Assembly: GCF_003234185.1 (NCBI RefSeq) | Contig: NZ_QKSM01000007.1 | Location: 86,795 to 150,794 of the forward strand | Direction of reading: 5' to 3' | Source: Curtobacterium sp. MCSS17_008 | Lineage (GTDB): Bacteria; Actinomycetota; Actinomycetes; Actinomycetales; Microbacteriaceae | DNA: 64,000 bases | Shown here: positions 15,472 through 25,584 of the stretch, piece by piece | Position numbering within the stretch: position 1 is the first letter of the stretch | Layout of the letters: every line of letters begins with the position of its first letter | The notes under the pieces: generated by a model | What the model was told of the DNA's origin: nothing | The model's input: only the letters and a program-made list of their open reading frames with translations | Database searches by the model: none | Position numbers and translations under genes: made by a program

Positions 15472-18400
15472 GTGACGATCTCGGGCATCATCCCTGCGCT
15501 CTCGCGCGCCTCCGCGTTCGATCGTGTCCTGCGCGCCGCCGGGCGTGACGCGGACTTCTCGGTCGTCGACGGCCTGCGCGTCCCGCTGCTCGGCGCACTG
15601 CTCGCCGAGCGGAACGGCCCGCAGTGCCTGTTCGTCGTGACCGCCACCGGGCGTGAGGCCGAGGCCGTCCGCGGGGCCTTCACGTGCACCCTCCCCGACG
15701 CCGAGGTCCTCGAGTTCCCCGCGTGGGAGACCCTGCCGCACGAGCGCCTCAGCCCGAGCGCGCAGACCGTCGGCACCCGCATCGCCACGCTCCGGAAGCT
15801 CGCCGCGTGGCAGGACGCCGACCCGGCCGACCGCCGCACGGTCGTCGTCGTCGCCAGCGTCCGCGCGGCGCTCCAGCCGATCGCGGGCAACCTGACCTCG
15901 CTCGCGCCGGTCGCGCTCCGCACCGGTTCACGCGGCAACGACCTCGCGCAGATCGCCTCGCAGCTCGTGGACCTCGCGTACGCGCGTGTCGACCTCGTCA
16001 CCCGCCGCGGCGAGTTCGCGGTGCGCGGTGGCATCCTCGACGTCTTCCCGCCCGGTGCCGACCACCCGGTCCGCGTCGACTTCTTCGGCGACGAGATCGA
16101 GGCGATCAAGGCCTTCTCGGTCGCCGACCAGCGCACCACCGACGACGACCTCGGTGCCGTCGAGCTCACGGCGTCGCGCGAGCTGCTGCTCAGCGACGAC
16201 GTCCGGCAGCGGGCGCGCGAGATGCTCCACGAGTTCCCGAACCTGTCGCAGATGCTGGCGAAGATCGCCGAGGGCATCCCGGTCGAGGGCATGGAGTCCC
16301 TCGCACCGGCGCTCGTCCAGGACCTCGTGCCGATCACGACCTACCTGCCCGAGGCCGCGACGGTCGCGGTCCTCTCGCCCGAGCGGGTGAGCGGTCGCGC
16401 GCACAGCCTGGCCGAGACGAACACCGAGTTCCTGCAGGCCGCGTGGAGTGCCGCCGTCGCGGGGGCGCAGGCGCCGATCGACCTCGACGCCGGCAACTTC
16501 CTCACCGTGCAGCAGCTGAAGAACGGTCGTGGGCAGCGCACGTGGTGGACGGTCACACCGTTCGACTCCGGGCTGGACGAGGGCGACCGCGACCGGGTCC
16601 TGACCGACGCCGAGGCAGCAGCCGAAGCGGGCGAGTACATCCGCGTGCGCGCCGAGTCGATCCCGAGCTTCGCCGGCAGCGCCGACGGTGCCGTGGCGCA
16701 CGTGCAGCAGCTGGTGGACGACGGTTGGGCCGTGGTCGTCACCGCACAGGGCAAGGGACTGGTCGAGCGCGCCGTCCAGGTCCTCGCCGACGCCGGGGTG
16801 GCTGCGCGTGCCGAGGACCTCACCGCACCGCCGGAGCCGGGCGTCGCGATCGTCACGACCGCCACGGTCGAGGCCGGGTTCGCCACCCCTGACCCACGCA
16901 TCGCCGTCCTGAGCGAGGCCGAGTTCTACGGCCGCAGCGTCCAGCAGGGCGCCCGCACCGTCAAGAAGCTCGCGGCCCGCCGCAAGAACGTCGTCGACCC
17001 GCTGCAGCTCAAGCCGGGCGACGTCGTCGTGCACAACACGCACGGCATCGGGAAGTTCGTCGAACTCGTCTCGCGCGAGGTCAGTTCCGGCGGCCGCAAC
17101 GCGGTGAAGACGCAGCGTGAGTACCTCGTGCTCGAGTACGCCCCGTCGAAGCGGAACTACCCCGGCGACAAGCTCTTCGTGCCGACCGACCAGCTCGACC
17201 AGCTGTCCCGCTACGTCGGCGGCGAGAACCCGACGCTGTCGAAGATGGGCGGGTCGGACTGGTCGGCCGCGAAGTCGAAGGCGCGGAAGGCCGTCCGCGA
17301 CATCGCTGTCGACCTCGTGAAGCTCTACTCGGCGCGCATGGCGTCCAAGGGCCACGCGTTCGGCCCGGACACCCCGTGGCAGCGCGAGCTCGAAGAGGCG
17401 TTCCCGTTCGCCGAGACCGCCGACCAGCTCACCACCATCGACGAGATCAAGCGGGACATGGAGAGCCCGATCCCGATGGACCGGCTGCTGTCCGGCGACG
17501 TCGGCTACGGCAAGACCGAGGTCGCGATCCGCGCGGCGTTCAAGGCCGTGCAGGACGGCAAGCAGGTCGCCGTCCTCGTGCCGACGACGCTGCTCGTCCG
17601 CCAGCACATGGAGACGTTCCAGGAGCGCTTCGCGGGCTTCCCGGTGCACCTGCGCGCCCTCAGCCGCTTCCAGACCGAGAAGGAGTCGAAGGAGACGATC
17701 GCCGGTCTCGCCGACGGGACGGTCGACATCGTGATCGGCACGCACCGGATCCTGTCGCAGAGCATCCAGTTCAAGGACGTCGGCCTCGTCATCATCGACG
17801 AGGAGCAGCGGTTCGGCGTCGAGCACAAGGACCAGCTGAAGAAGCTCAAGACGAACGTCGACGTCCTCGCTATGTCGGCGACACCGATCCCGCGCTCGCT
17901 CGAGATGGCGGTGACGGGCATCCGCGAGATGTCGACGCTCGCGACCCCGCCGGAGGACCGCCACCCGATCCTCACCTTCGTCGGGCCGCAGTCCGATCTC
18001 CAGGTCGCTGCGGCGATCCGGCGCGAGCTGCTGCGCGAGGGCCAGGTCTTCTACGTCCACAACCGCGTCAAGGACATCCAGTCCGTTGCCTCGCACCTGG
18101 CCGAGATCGTGCCCGAGGCCCGGATCCAGGTCGCCCACGGGCAGATGTCCGAGGGCACCCTGGAGCAGGTGATGGTCGACTTCTGGGAGCGGAAGTTCGA
18201 CGTCCTCGTCTCGACCACCATCGTCGAGACGGGTCTCGACATCGCGAACGCGAACACGCTCATCATCGACAAGGCCGACAAGTACGGCCTGTCGCAGCTC
18301 CACCAGCTGCGCGGTCGTGTCGGTCGTGGTCGCGAGCGCGGGTACGCGTACTTCCTGTACGACGCGGACAAGCCGCTCTCCGAGACCGCCCAGGACCGCC

Positions 18401-19083
18401 TCGAGACCATCGCTGCGAACAACGAGCTGGGCGCCGGCATGCAGGTCGCGATGAAGGACCTCGAGATCCGCGGTGCGGGCAACCTGCTCGGCGGCGAGCA
18501 GTCCGGACACATCGCGGGCGTCGGCTTCGACCTGTACCTGCGCATGATCGGTGAGGCGGTGTCGCAGTTCCGCGGTGACGTCGCCGAGGGGCAGACCGAG
18601 CTCCGACTCGAGATCCCCGTGGACGCGCACATCCCCGAGGACTACGTCGAGTCCGAGCGGCTCCGGCTCGAGGCCTACCAGAAGCTCTCGGCGGCGTCGG
18701 CCCCAGCGGCGCAGGTCGAGGCCATCGACATGGTGCTCGACGAGCTCACCGACCGCTACGGGCAGCCGCCGCAGGCAGTGCTCACCCTGGTCGAGGTGTC
18801 GCGTCTCCGCCGCATGGCCCAGCAGGTCGGCCTGTCCGACGTGGTCGTGATGGGGTCCAACCTGCGTGTCGCCGGCAAGGAGCTCGCCGACTCGGCGCAG
18901 ATCCGGCTCAAGCGGATGTTCCCGGGCGCGCGCTGGTTCCCGCAGCAGGACGCCGCGAGCATCCCGCTGCCGAAGCCGCACGGCGAGACGCTGCCCGACG
19001 ACGGGCTCATCCAGTGGGTGGAGAGCATCCTCACGGCCGTCTACGGCGCGTCGAAGGCTCCGGCGGAGACGACCGCCTCCTGA
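15472..19083 (+). CDS. mfd: Transcription-repair coupling factor
   Basis: 1203 residues, usual Mfd length. It removes stalled RNA polymerase and recruits UvrA. N-terminal UvrB-like domains, an RNA-polymerase-interacting domain around 500 ('LKPGDVVVHNTHGIGKFVELV'), then a RecG-like helicase with Walker A GDVGYGKTE (675-683) and Walker B DEEQ (776-779), motif VI 'QLRGRVGRGRERGYAYF', and a C-terminal TRCF domain. GTG at 15472 lies 7 nt after TACCAT (15459-15464), suggesting a leaderless transcript. A perfect hairpin follows the stop. Confidence 0.97.
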   Translation: MTISGIIPALSRASAFDRVLRAAGRDADFSVVDGLRVPLLGALLAERNGPQCLFVVTATGREAEAVRGAFTCTLPDAEVLEFPAWETLPHERLSPSAQTVGTRIATLRKLAAWQDADPADRRTVVVVASVRAALQPIAGNLTSLAPVALRTGSRGNDLAQIASQLVDLAYARVDLVTRRGEFAVRGGILDVFPPGADHPVRVDFFGDEIEAIKAFSVADQRTTDDDLGAVELTASRELLLSDDVRQRAREMLHEFPNLSQMLAKIAEGIPVEGMESLAPALVQDLVPITTYLPEAATVAVLSPERVSGRAHSLAETNTEFLQAAWSAAVAGAQAPIDLDAGNFLTVQQLKNGRGQRTWWTVTPFDSGLDEGDRDRVLTDAEAAAEAGEYIRVRAESIPSFAGSADGAVAHVQQLVDDGWAVVVTAQGKGLVERAVQVLADAGVAARAEDLTAPPEPGVAIVTTATVEAGFATPDPRIAVLSEAEFYGRSVQQGARTVKKLAARRKNVVDPLQLKPGDVVVHNTHGIGKFVELVSREVSSGGRNAVKTQREYLVLEYAPSKRNYPGDKLFVPTDQLDQLSRYVGGENPTLSKMGGSDWSAAKSKARKAVRDIAVDLVKLYSARMASKGHAFGPDTPWQRELEEAFPFAETADQLTTIDEIKRDMESPIPMDRLLSGDVGYGKTEVAIRAAFKAVQDGKQVAVLVPTTLLVRQHMETFQERFAGFPVHLRALSRFQTEKESKETIAGLADGTVDIVIGTHRILSQSIQFKDVGLVIIDEEQRFGVEHKDQLKKLKTNVDVLAMSATPIPRSLEMAVTGIREMSTLATPPEDRHPILTFVGPQSDLQVAAAIRRELLREGQVFYVHNRVKDIQSVASHLAEIVPEARIQVAHGQMSEGTLEQVMVDFWERKFDVLVSTTIVETGLDIANANTLIIDKADKYGLSQLHQLRGRVGRGRERGYAYFLYDADKPLSETAQDRLETIAANNELGAGMQVAMKDLEIRGAGNLLGGEQSGHIAGVGFDLYLRMIGEAVSQFRGDVAEGQTELRLEIPVDAHIPEDYVESERLRLEAYQKLSAASAPAAQVEAIDMVLDELTDRYGQPPQAVLTLVEVSRLRRMAQQVGLSDVVVMGSNLRVAGKELADSAQIRLKRMFPGARWFPQQDAASIPLPKPHGETLPDDGLIQWVESILTAVYGASKAPAETTAS

Positions 19084-19102
19084 GACACGGCCCGGGACGG
19101 AC

Positions 19103-19136
19103 GGGAGGGACGGTGCCAGCTGGCACCGTCCCTCCC
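19103..19136. terminator. Perfect palindromic terminator after mfd
   Basis: A 34-bp perfect palindrome (two 17-nt arms, GGGAGGGACGGTGCCAG and its complement), followed by GGCTTTCC. It sits between mfd and the convergent nhaA, so it may serve both. The arm is a variant of the GGACGGGAGGC family. Confidence 0.85.
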
Positions 19137-19200
19137 GGCTTTCCCGGGGCAGGTGGGCAGCGCTGCCGTGGGACAGCGCCGCTGTCGTCGGGGCGTCGAC

Positions 19201-20379
19201 CTACTCAGTGGCCTCGACGTCGGACAGCTCGCGGCGCGCGCGGTAGCGGCGGGCGCGCAGGCTGACCACGACCGCGGACGCGAGGATCGCGAGACCGGAG
19301 CCGACGAGCACGGCGAGGACGCCCTCGTCGAGGATCTCCTCGTTGCGGGCGAACGCCAGCTCGTTCATGAGCAGCGAGACCGTGAAGCCGATCCCGCCGA
19401 GCACGCCCACCGTGACGATCGACCAGAACGAGAGCGTCGAGCGCCCCGGCGCGCGGAAGATGCGCGTCGCGACCGCACCGAACAGGGTGATGCCGATCAC
19501 CTTGCCGACCGGGAGCGCGAGGACGACGGCCCAGAACGTGGGGGAGAGCTCGCCGAGGCCGACGCTCGGGATCACGACGGCTGCGGACGCGAACGCGAAC
19601 AGGGGCAGGACGATGCCGTTCGACCACGGCTCGACCCGGTCGTACACCGTGTGCCCGGGGCGACGCGGCAGGACCAGACCGAGCGCGACGCCGGCAATGG
19701 TCGCGTGCACACCCGAGTGGTGCACGAGCCACCACGTCACGAGGCCGACCAGGACCATCGCCGCGATGATCCACAGCTGACCCGTACGACCCGGCCGCAG
19801 CAGTCGGCCGAGCACGGCGAATACGGCGAGTGCGACGACCGCGCCCCCGAGGGCGAGGAAGTCGGTGCCGTGCGCGAAGACGACCGCGATGATGACGATC
19901 GCGATGAGGTCGTCGAGCACCGCCAGCGCGAGCAGGAACACCCGGAGCGTCGACGGCAGCCCTCGACCGAACATCGCGAGGACGCCGAGTGCGAACGCGA
20001 TGTCCGTCGCCGTGGGGATCGGCCACCCGTGCTGGTACGCCGTGCCCGTCGTGACGGCCAGGTAGATGCCCGCCGGGACGACCACGCCTCCGACCGCCGC
20101 GATCGCGGGGATGACCGCGGTCTTCGGGTTCGACAGCTCGCCGTCCAGGAGCTCCTGCTTCAGCTCGATCGCCACGAGCAGGAAGAACACGGCGAGCAGC
20201 CCGTCGCTGATCCAGTGCGAGACGGAGAGGTCGAGGCCGACAGCACCCCAGGGCGAGTGCGCGTCGAGGAGTCGTTCGAGGCCGGGGCCGATCGGCGAGT
20301 TCGCCACGAGCAGGCCGAGCACGGCGGCGGTGAGGAGCGCGATGGCGCTGAAACGGGGGGAGCGGACGAGTGCCGACAT
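19201..20379 (-). CDS. nhaA: Na+/H+ antiporter NhaA
   Basis: 392 residues, about eleven or twelve membrane segments. It exchanges cytoplasmic Na+ for external H+. Signature motifs: 'TATDIAFALGVLA' (Asp126) and 'LALAVLDDLIAI' (Asp156, Asp157, the cation-binding pair; most family members have DDLGAI, so the Ile is a small deviation). The ATG at 20379 is preferred over an upstream start because GGAG lies 6 nt before it and the longer version would overlap the divergent mazG start. The C-terminus is basic and cytoplasmic. Confidence 0.93.
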   Translation of the reverse strand: MSALVRSPRFSAIALLTAAVLGLLVANSPIGPGLERLLDAHSPWGAVGLDLSVSHWISDGLLAVFFLLVAIELKQELLDGELSNPKTAVIPAIAAVGGVVVPAGIYLAVTTGTAYQHGWPIPTATDIAFALGVLAMFGRGLPSTLRVFLLALAVLDDLIAIVIIAVVFAHGTDFLALGGAVVALAVFAVLGRLLRPGRTGQLWIIAAMVLVGLVTWWLVHHSGVHATIAGVALGLVLPRRPGHTVYDRVEPWSNGIVLPLFAFASAAVVIPSVGLGELSPTFWAVVLALPVGKVIGITLFGAVATRIFRAPGRSTLSFWSIVTVGVLGGIGFTVSLLMNELAFARNEEILDEGVLAVLVGSGLAILASAVVVSLRARRYRARRELSDVEATE

Positions 20380-20479
20380 GGATCTCCGGTGAGTGGGTAG
20401 GGGAGGAGGGCCGTCGACCAGACTTCCCGACACACCGTTGGCCAGCCTACCGGAGGAGCCTGCGTGCGAGCATGGCGCG

Positions 20480-21139
20480 ATGACCGCCGTCACGGACCTC
20501 GTCGAAGTCGTCGACCGCCTGCTCGCGCCCGAGGGTGGTTGCGTCTGGAACCGAGCACAGACGCACGCCTCGCTCGCCCGCTACGCCGTGGAGGAGTCCT
20601 ACGAGCTGGTGGACGCGATCGACTCCGGGGACGACTCCGACCTGCGCGAGGAGCTCGGTGACGTGCTCTACCAGGTGGTGCTCCACGCAGGACTCGCGGA
20701 CGCAGCCGGTCGGTTCGACCTCGAGGACGTCGCTGCCGGGGTGCGGGACAAGATGGTCCGCCGGCACCCGCACGTGTTCGGCGACGAACGAGCGGACACG
20801 GAGGACGAGGTCGTGCGGGTCTGGCGTGCTGCGAAGTCGGCGGAGAAGGTTGCGCGGACGAGCGTGTTCGACGGCGTCCCGAGGGCGATGCCGCCGTTGG
20901 AGCGCGCGGTGAAGCTGCTCGAGCGGCTCGAGGAGCGAGGGGACGCCGCCACGGTCGTCGCCGCCACGTCGGCCGCCGCAGCTGCTGACGGCAGCGGGTC
21001 GGAGGGTGCCGTCGACGAGCGGTGGGGCGCGGGGATGCTCACGGAGGTCGCGGCGGCGCGGGAAGTCGGGATCGACGTGGCCGCGAGCCTGCGGGCCGCG
21101 GTGTCCCGCCTCGAAGCCGAGGCGCGCGTCGGCGAGTGA
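20480..21139 (+). CDS. mazG: MazG-family nucleotide pyrophosphohydrolase
   Basis: 219 residues. It hydrolyses noncanonical or excess NTPs to NMP and PPi. The metal site is E38-E39-x-x-E42 ('AVEESYELVDAI') and E58-x-x-D61 ('REELGDVLYQVVLHAGLA'). The usual 'WDREQTHxSL' motif reads 'WNRAQTHASL'. The C-terminal half has an Ala-rich insert. The ATG at 20480 is 6 nt after GAGCAT (20468-20473). In Actinobacteria mazG normally sits between mfd and eno, as here; nhaA is inserted between mfd and mazG. Confidence 0.93.
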   Translation: MTAVTDLVEVVDRLLAPEGGCVWNRAQTHASLARYAVEESYELVDAIDSGDDSDLREELGDVLYQVVLHAGLADAAGRFDLEDVAAGVRDKMVRRHPHVFGDERADTEDEVVRVWRAAKSAEKVARTSVFDGVPRAMPPLERAVKLLERLEERGDAATVVAATSAAAAADGSGSEGAVDERWGAGMLTEVAAAREVGIDVAASLRAAVSRLEAEARVGE

Positions 21140-21442
21140 GTCGTGCCTCCCGTCCGTGCTGAGTCGCGCAGAGCGGCACCCGGGCGCGGATGGGCGGGGA
21201 CGAGAGAGCGGGCACCCTCCCAACCCGAAAAAGGAGGGTGCCCGCGAGCGGGTCTCGACGCACCAGGGAAGTCGCGTCGACAGGGACACCCGCTCGAACC
21301 GCGGGGCACCGTTGCAGCACACCGGCCCCGCGAACGATCCGGTGGCCGGATCAGGGGACCACCGAACCGAGGTTCTGCATGCAGAGTATCAGCGGATCGG
21401 GTGGCGTGCAAGGGGCATGTGCCGTTCTGGCAGGATTGGCGC
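21140..21442. promoter_or_regulatory. Structured mazG-hisS intergenic region
   Basis: No gene is visible in these 303 bases. A strong hairpin pairs 21208-21220 with 21233-21245 (13 bp, GCGGGCACCCTCC and its complement) around a 12-base loop ending in five A's. Further weaker inverted segments lie at about 21243-21270 and 21320-21350. The hairpin probably ends mazG transcription. CAGGAT (21431-21436) 6 nt before the hisS ATG could be that gene's own promoter, which would make the hairpin no part of the hisS message. Confidence 0.55.
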
Positions 21443-22687
21443 ATGGCGACGACCGTGACGGCTCCCCGTGGCATGCGCGACTTCCTCCCGGCGGACAAGG
21501 CCCGTCGTGAGCACGTCCTCGGTGTGATCCGGAGCGTCTACGCGCGCCACGGGTTCGACGAGATCGAGACGCCCGTCGTCGAGGACGCCGCTCGGCTGCA
21601 CTCCGGGCTCGGTGGCGACAACGAGAAGCTCGCGTTCGCGGTCATGCGCCGCGGGCTCACCACCGAGGACCTGCAGCAGGCCGCTGCGCCCCTCGACCTC
21701 GCCGACCTCGGGCTCCGGTTCGACCTGACGGTCCCGCTCGCCCGCTTCTACGCCTCGCACCGCGCCGAGCTCCCCTCGGTGTTCCGCGCCGTGCAGATCG
21801 CCCCGGTCTGGCGCGCTGAGCGTCCGCAGAAGGGTCGCTACCGCCAGTTCGTCCAGTGCGACATCGACATCCTCGGCGAGCCCGGGCAGCTCGCCGAGAT
21901 CGAGCTCATCCGGGCGACGACCGCGGCGCTCGACGCGCTCGGGGTCGCCGACACCACGATCCGGATCAACGACCGCCGCATCCTGCTGGCGCTGCTGGCG
22001 TCGTGGGGGATCACCGAGCCGGTCGCCGCGGACCGTGCGCTCATCACCGTCGACAAGCTCGACAAGATCGGGCCCGACGGTGTCGCCGCGGAGCTCCGCG
22101 AGACCGTCGGTGCCGACCTCCCGGGGCTCGAGGACACCATCCGGGCGCTGGAGGCGGCGGACTGGGACTCGGTCGAGGGGGTCCCGTGGCTCGACGCCGA
22201 GGCGTTCGGTGACCTGGCCCGCCTCCGTGCGGCGCTGCCCGGCGTGGACCTGCGCTTCGACCCGACGCTCGTCCGGGGCATGGGGTACTACACGGGCACG
22301 ATCTTCGAGGTCGCGCACCCCGACTTCGGCTACAGCCTGGGCGGGGGCGGTCGGTACGACGGCATGATCGGTCGCTTCCTCGGGCAGGACGTCCCCGCGG
22401 TCGGGTTCTCGCTCGGGTTCGAGCGGCTCGTCGACCTGGTGACGCTGCCCGAGTCGGCCGAGTCCGACGCCGTCGTGCTCCTGTACGACAAGGACGTCGA
22501 CCCGGTGCGCCTCGCCGCGCTGAAGACCGAGGCCCTCGCGACGCACCGTCGGGTCCGGCTCGAGCGCCGGCCGAAGAACACGAAGAACCTGCTCGCCTCG
22601 CTCGCCGACCAGGGCTTCGCTGCCTTCGCGAGCGTGCGTGCCGACACCGAGACCCTGGAAGGTGTCGAGTTCCGTCCACTGGCGTGA
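21443..22687 (+). CDS. hisS: Histidyl-tRNA synthetase
   Basis: 414 residues. Class II synthetase that charges tRNA-His. Motif 1 region 'GMRDFLPADKARREHVLGVI', motif 2 'FRAVQIAPVWRAERPQKGRYRQFVQCDIDILGE', the histidine-binding 'LVRGMGYYTGTIFEVAHPD', and motif 3 'GGGGRYDGMIGRF...AVGFSLGFERL', then an anticodon-binding domain ('RRVRLERRPKNTKNLLA'). ATG at 21443 begins the conserved 'TAPRGMRDFLP'. The type resembles the shorter HisS of some Actinobacteria. Confidence 0.95.
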   Translation: MATTVTAPRGMRDFLPADKARREHVLGVIRSVYARHGFDEIETPVVEDAARLHSGLGGDNEKLAFAVMRRGLTTEDLQQAAAPLDLADLGLRFDLTVPLARFYASHRAELPSVFRAVQIAPVWRAERPQKGRYRQFVQCDIDILGEPGQLAEIELIRATTAALDALGVADTTIRINDRRILLALLASWGITEPVAADRALITVDKLDKIGPDGVAAELRETVGADLPGLEDTIRALEAADWDSVEGVPWLDAEAFGDLARLRAALPGVDLRFDPTLVRGMGYYTGTIFEVAHPDFGYSLGGGGRYDGMIGRFLGQDVPAVGFSLGFERLVDLVTLPESAESDAVVLLYDKDVDPVRLAALKTEALATHRRVRLERRPKNTKNLLASLADQGFAAFASVRADTETLEGVEFRPLA

Positions 22688-22712
22688 ACTCCTCCACCAC
22701 CGACGTCATCCG

Positions 22713-24069
<1,357 letters not shown>

Positions 24070-24160
24070 GTCGCACCCCGCACCACGACGGACGCCGTCC
24101 TCCTCCGGGAGGGCGGCGTCTCGCCGTTCCGGCACGCCGCCCGGTCGTCGGCCGTCCTCC

Positions 24161-24306
24161 GGTCGCACGACCTGCCGCTCAGCTTCCGACTCGGCGGCGG
24201 GTCGTGCGACCGGAACGTCCGTCGGCGGCGGGTCGTGCGACCGGAACGTCCGCCGGCGGCGGGTCGTGCGACCGGAACCCGGGACCGGGCGGCGGGTCGT
24301 GCGACC
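24161..24306. repeat. Array of GGTCG-TG-CGACC palindromes
   Basis: Between eno and the ftsB-like gene, the 12-bp palindrome GGTCGTGCGACC occurs at 24200-24211, 24231-24242, 24262-24273 and 24295-24306 (steps 31, 31 and 33 bp), each inside a longer unit CGGCGGCGGGTCGTGCGACC followed by GGAA. A fifth unit in reverse orientation is at 24161-24172. The inverted unit and the direct ones can pair. A further inverted pair CGCCTCCC (24315-24322)/GGGAGGCG (24331-24338) follows. No gene lies in the 24070-24395 interval. Confidence 0.9.
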
Positions 24307-24395
24307 GGAAGACGCGCCTCCCGGCCGGCTGGGAGGCGACCGGGCGTCCGCGCGCCGGTCCCTGCGCCGCAGGCACGTCGGGTTATCGTCGAGAC

Positions 24396-24953
24396 GTGCC
24401 CAGCCAGAAGCCCCGCGTCCGCCGCGTCCCCGTGGCCATGCCGGAGACCGGCGCGCACGAACAGCCCTGGTACCGGTCGATCCGGTTCTCGGGCTTCAGC
24501 CTGCTCATGCTCGGCATCATCGTGCTGTTCGTGGTGGTGCTCGCGCCCTCGCTCCGCACGCTCATCCAGCAGCAGGAGCAGATCGCGCAGCAGCAGCGCG
24601 AGGTCGCGTCCCAGAAGGCCGACGTGGCGCAGAAGAAGCACGACGTCGCCCGGTGGGACGACCGCGCCTACATCGAGGCGCAGGCCCGCGACCGGCTGCT
24701 CTACGTGTACCCGGGCGAGGAGAGCTACCTCGTGATGGGCGCGGAGGACGCCGACGGGTCCGGCCGCGCCGAGACCGACTCCGGCAGCCCGGTGAGCTCG
24801 GACGTGCAGACGCCGAAGGTCGACTGGGTGCAGGCGATGCTGTCTAGCGTGCTGCAGTCCGGTCTGACCGAGAAGACCACCGAGGAACTCGTCGCCCCGG
24901 ACGTCAACGGCACCGGCGACCCGACGGGCGCCGCCACCGCCGACACGGAGTAG
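24396..24953 (+). CDS. FtsB/DivIC-family septum formation initiator
   Basis: 185 residues. A short cytoplasmic N-terminus, one membrane segment (about 32-51, 'FSGFSLLMLGIIVLFVVVLAP'), a Gln-rich coiled coil (about 52-85), the family segment 'DRAYIEAQARDRLLYVYPGEESYLV', and an acidic extracellular tail. It should act in the divisome with FtsL and FtsQ. GTG at 24396 follows GTTATC (24382-24387); ATG at 24438 is an alternative. Position directly after eno and before DUF501 is conserved in Actinobacteria. Confidence 0.88.
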   Translation: MPSQKPRVRRVPVAMPETGAHEQPWYRSIRFSGFSLLMLGIIVLFVVVLAPSLRTLIQQQEQIAQQQREVASQKADVAQKKHDVARWDDRAYIEAQARDRLLYVYPGEESYLVMGAEDADGSGRAETDSGSPVSSDVQTPKVDWVQAMLSSVLQSGLTEKTTEELVAPDVNGTGDPTGAATADTE

Positions 24954-24982
24954 GTCGGCGCGCGGGACTCGGGTAGGCTCAC

Positions 24983-25537
24983 GTGCCCGTGACGACCCCT
25001 CCCTTCGACCCGCCGTCCGACCGCGACATCCAGGTCGTGTCGGCGCAGCTCGGGCGACCGGCCCGCGACGTCGTCGGGATCGCGGCACGGTGTGTCTGCG
25101 GCAACCCCACCGTCGTGTCCACGAAGCCCCGACTCGGGAACGGCACCCCGTTCCCGACCCTGTACTACCTGTGCCACCCCGCCGCCACCACGGCCGTGAG
25201 CACCCTCGAGGCGAACCACGTCATGCCCGAACTCGCGGCCCTGCTCGAGGACGAGACCGTCGCGGCGCAGTACCGCGCGGCCCACGAGTCCTACCTGGCG
25301 GACCGCGAGTCGATCGAGCACGTCGACGAGATCGACGGCATCAGTGCGGGTGGCATGCCCACCCGTGTGAAGTGCCTGCACGCGCTCGTCGGCCACGCCC
25401 TCGCAGCCGGCCCCGGCGTCAACCCCATCGGCGACCTCGCGCTCGAGCGCGCGACCTGGTCGCCCTCCCGGTGTGAGTGCCGGGCGTATGATGGCCTGGC
25501 AGACGCTGGAGTCGGGGCGGGTGGCGGCGAAGTCTGA
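24983..25537 (+). CDS. DUF501 family protein
   Basis: 184 residues, function unknown. Conserved features are 'VVGIAARCVCGNPTVV', 'GTPFPTLYYLCHPAA' and 'GGMPTRVKCLHALVGHALAAGPGVNPIGD', with several Cys and His that could bind metal. TAGGCT (24974-24979) is so close that transcription would begin about 24985-24989, so the GTG at 24989 (two codons later) is the more likely start of a leaderless message. It follows the ftsB-like gene by 29 bp, the conserved order. Confidence 0.88.
   Translation: MPVTTPPFDPPSDRDIQVVSAQLGRPARDVVGIAARCVCGNPTVVSTKPRLGNGTPFPTLYYLCHPAATTAVSTLEANHVMPELAALLEDETVAAQYRAAHESYLADRESIEHVDEIDGISAGGMPTRVKCLHALVGHALAAGPGVNPIGDLALERATWSPSRCECRAYDGLADAGVGAGGGEV
25487..25492 (+). 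promoter_or_regulatory. -10 element of the NADH dehydrogenase gene
   Basis: TATGAT, a near-consensus -10 box, overlaps the 3' end of the DUF501 gene and gives a leader of about 85 nt. AAGGAG at 25567-25572 is the ribosome site. No clear -35 is visible. Confidence 0.6.
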
Positions 25538-25584
25538 CCAGCCTCCCGGCAAGCCATCACCCCACTCCAAGGAGATCATCCCCC

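Noticed and set aside
21208..21245. T-box riboswitch before hisS
   Set aside because: The GGAGGGTGCCCGCG segment resembles a T-box core, but it is part of a simple hairpin, there is no specifier loop that I can place, and a -10-like box lies directly before the gene.
24161..24306. CRISPR array
   Set aside because: Repeats are 31 bp apart with no unique spacers of normal length, the unit itself is almost the whole period, and no cas gene is present.
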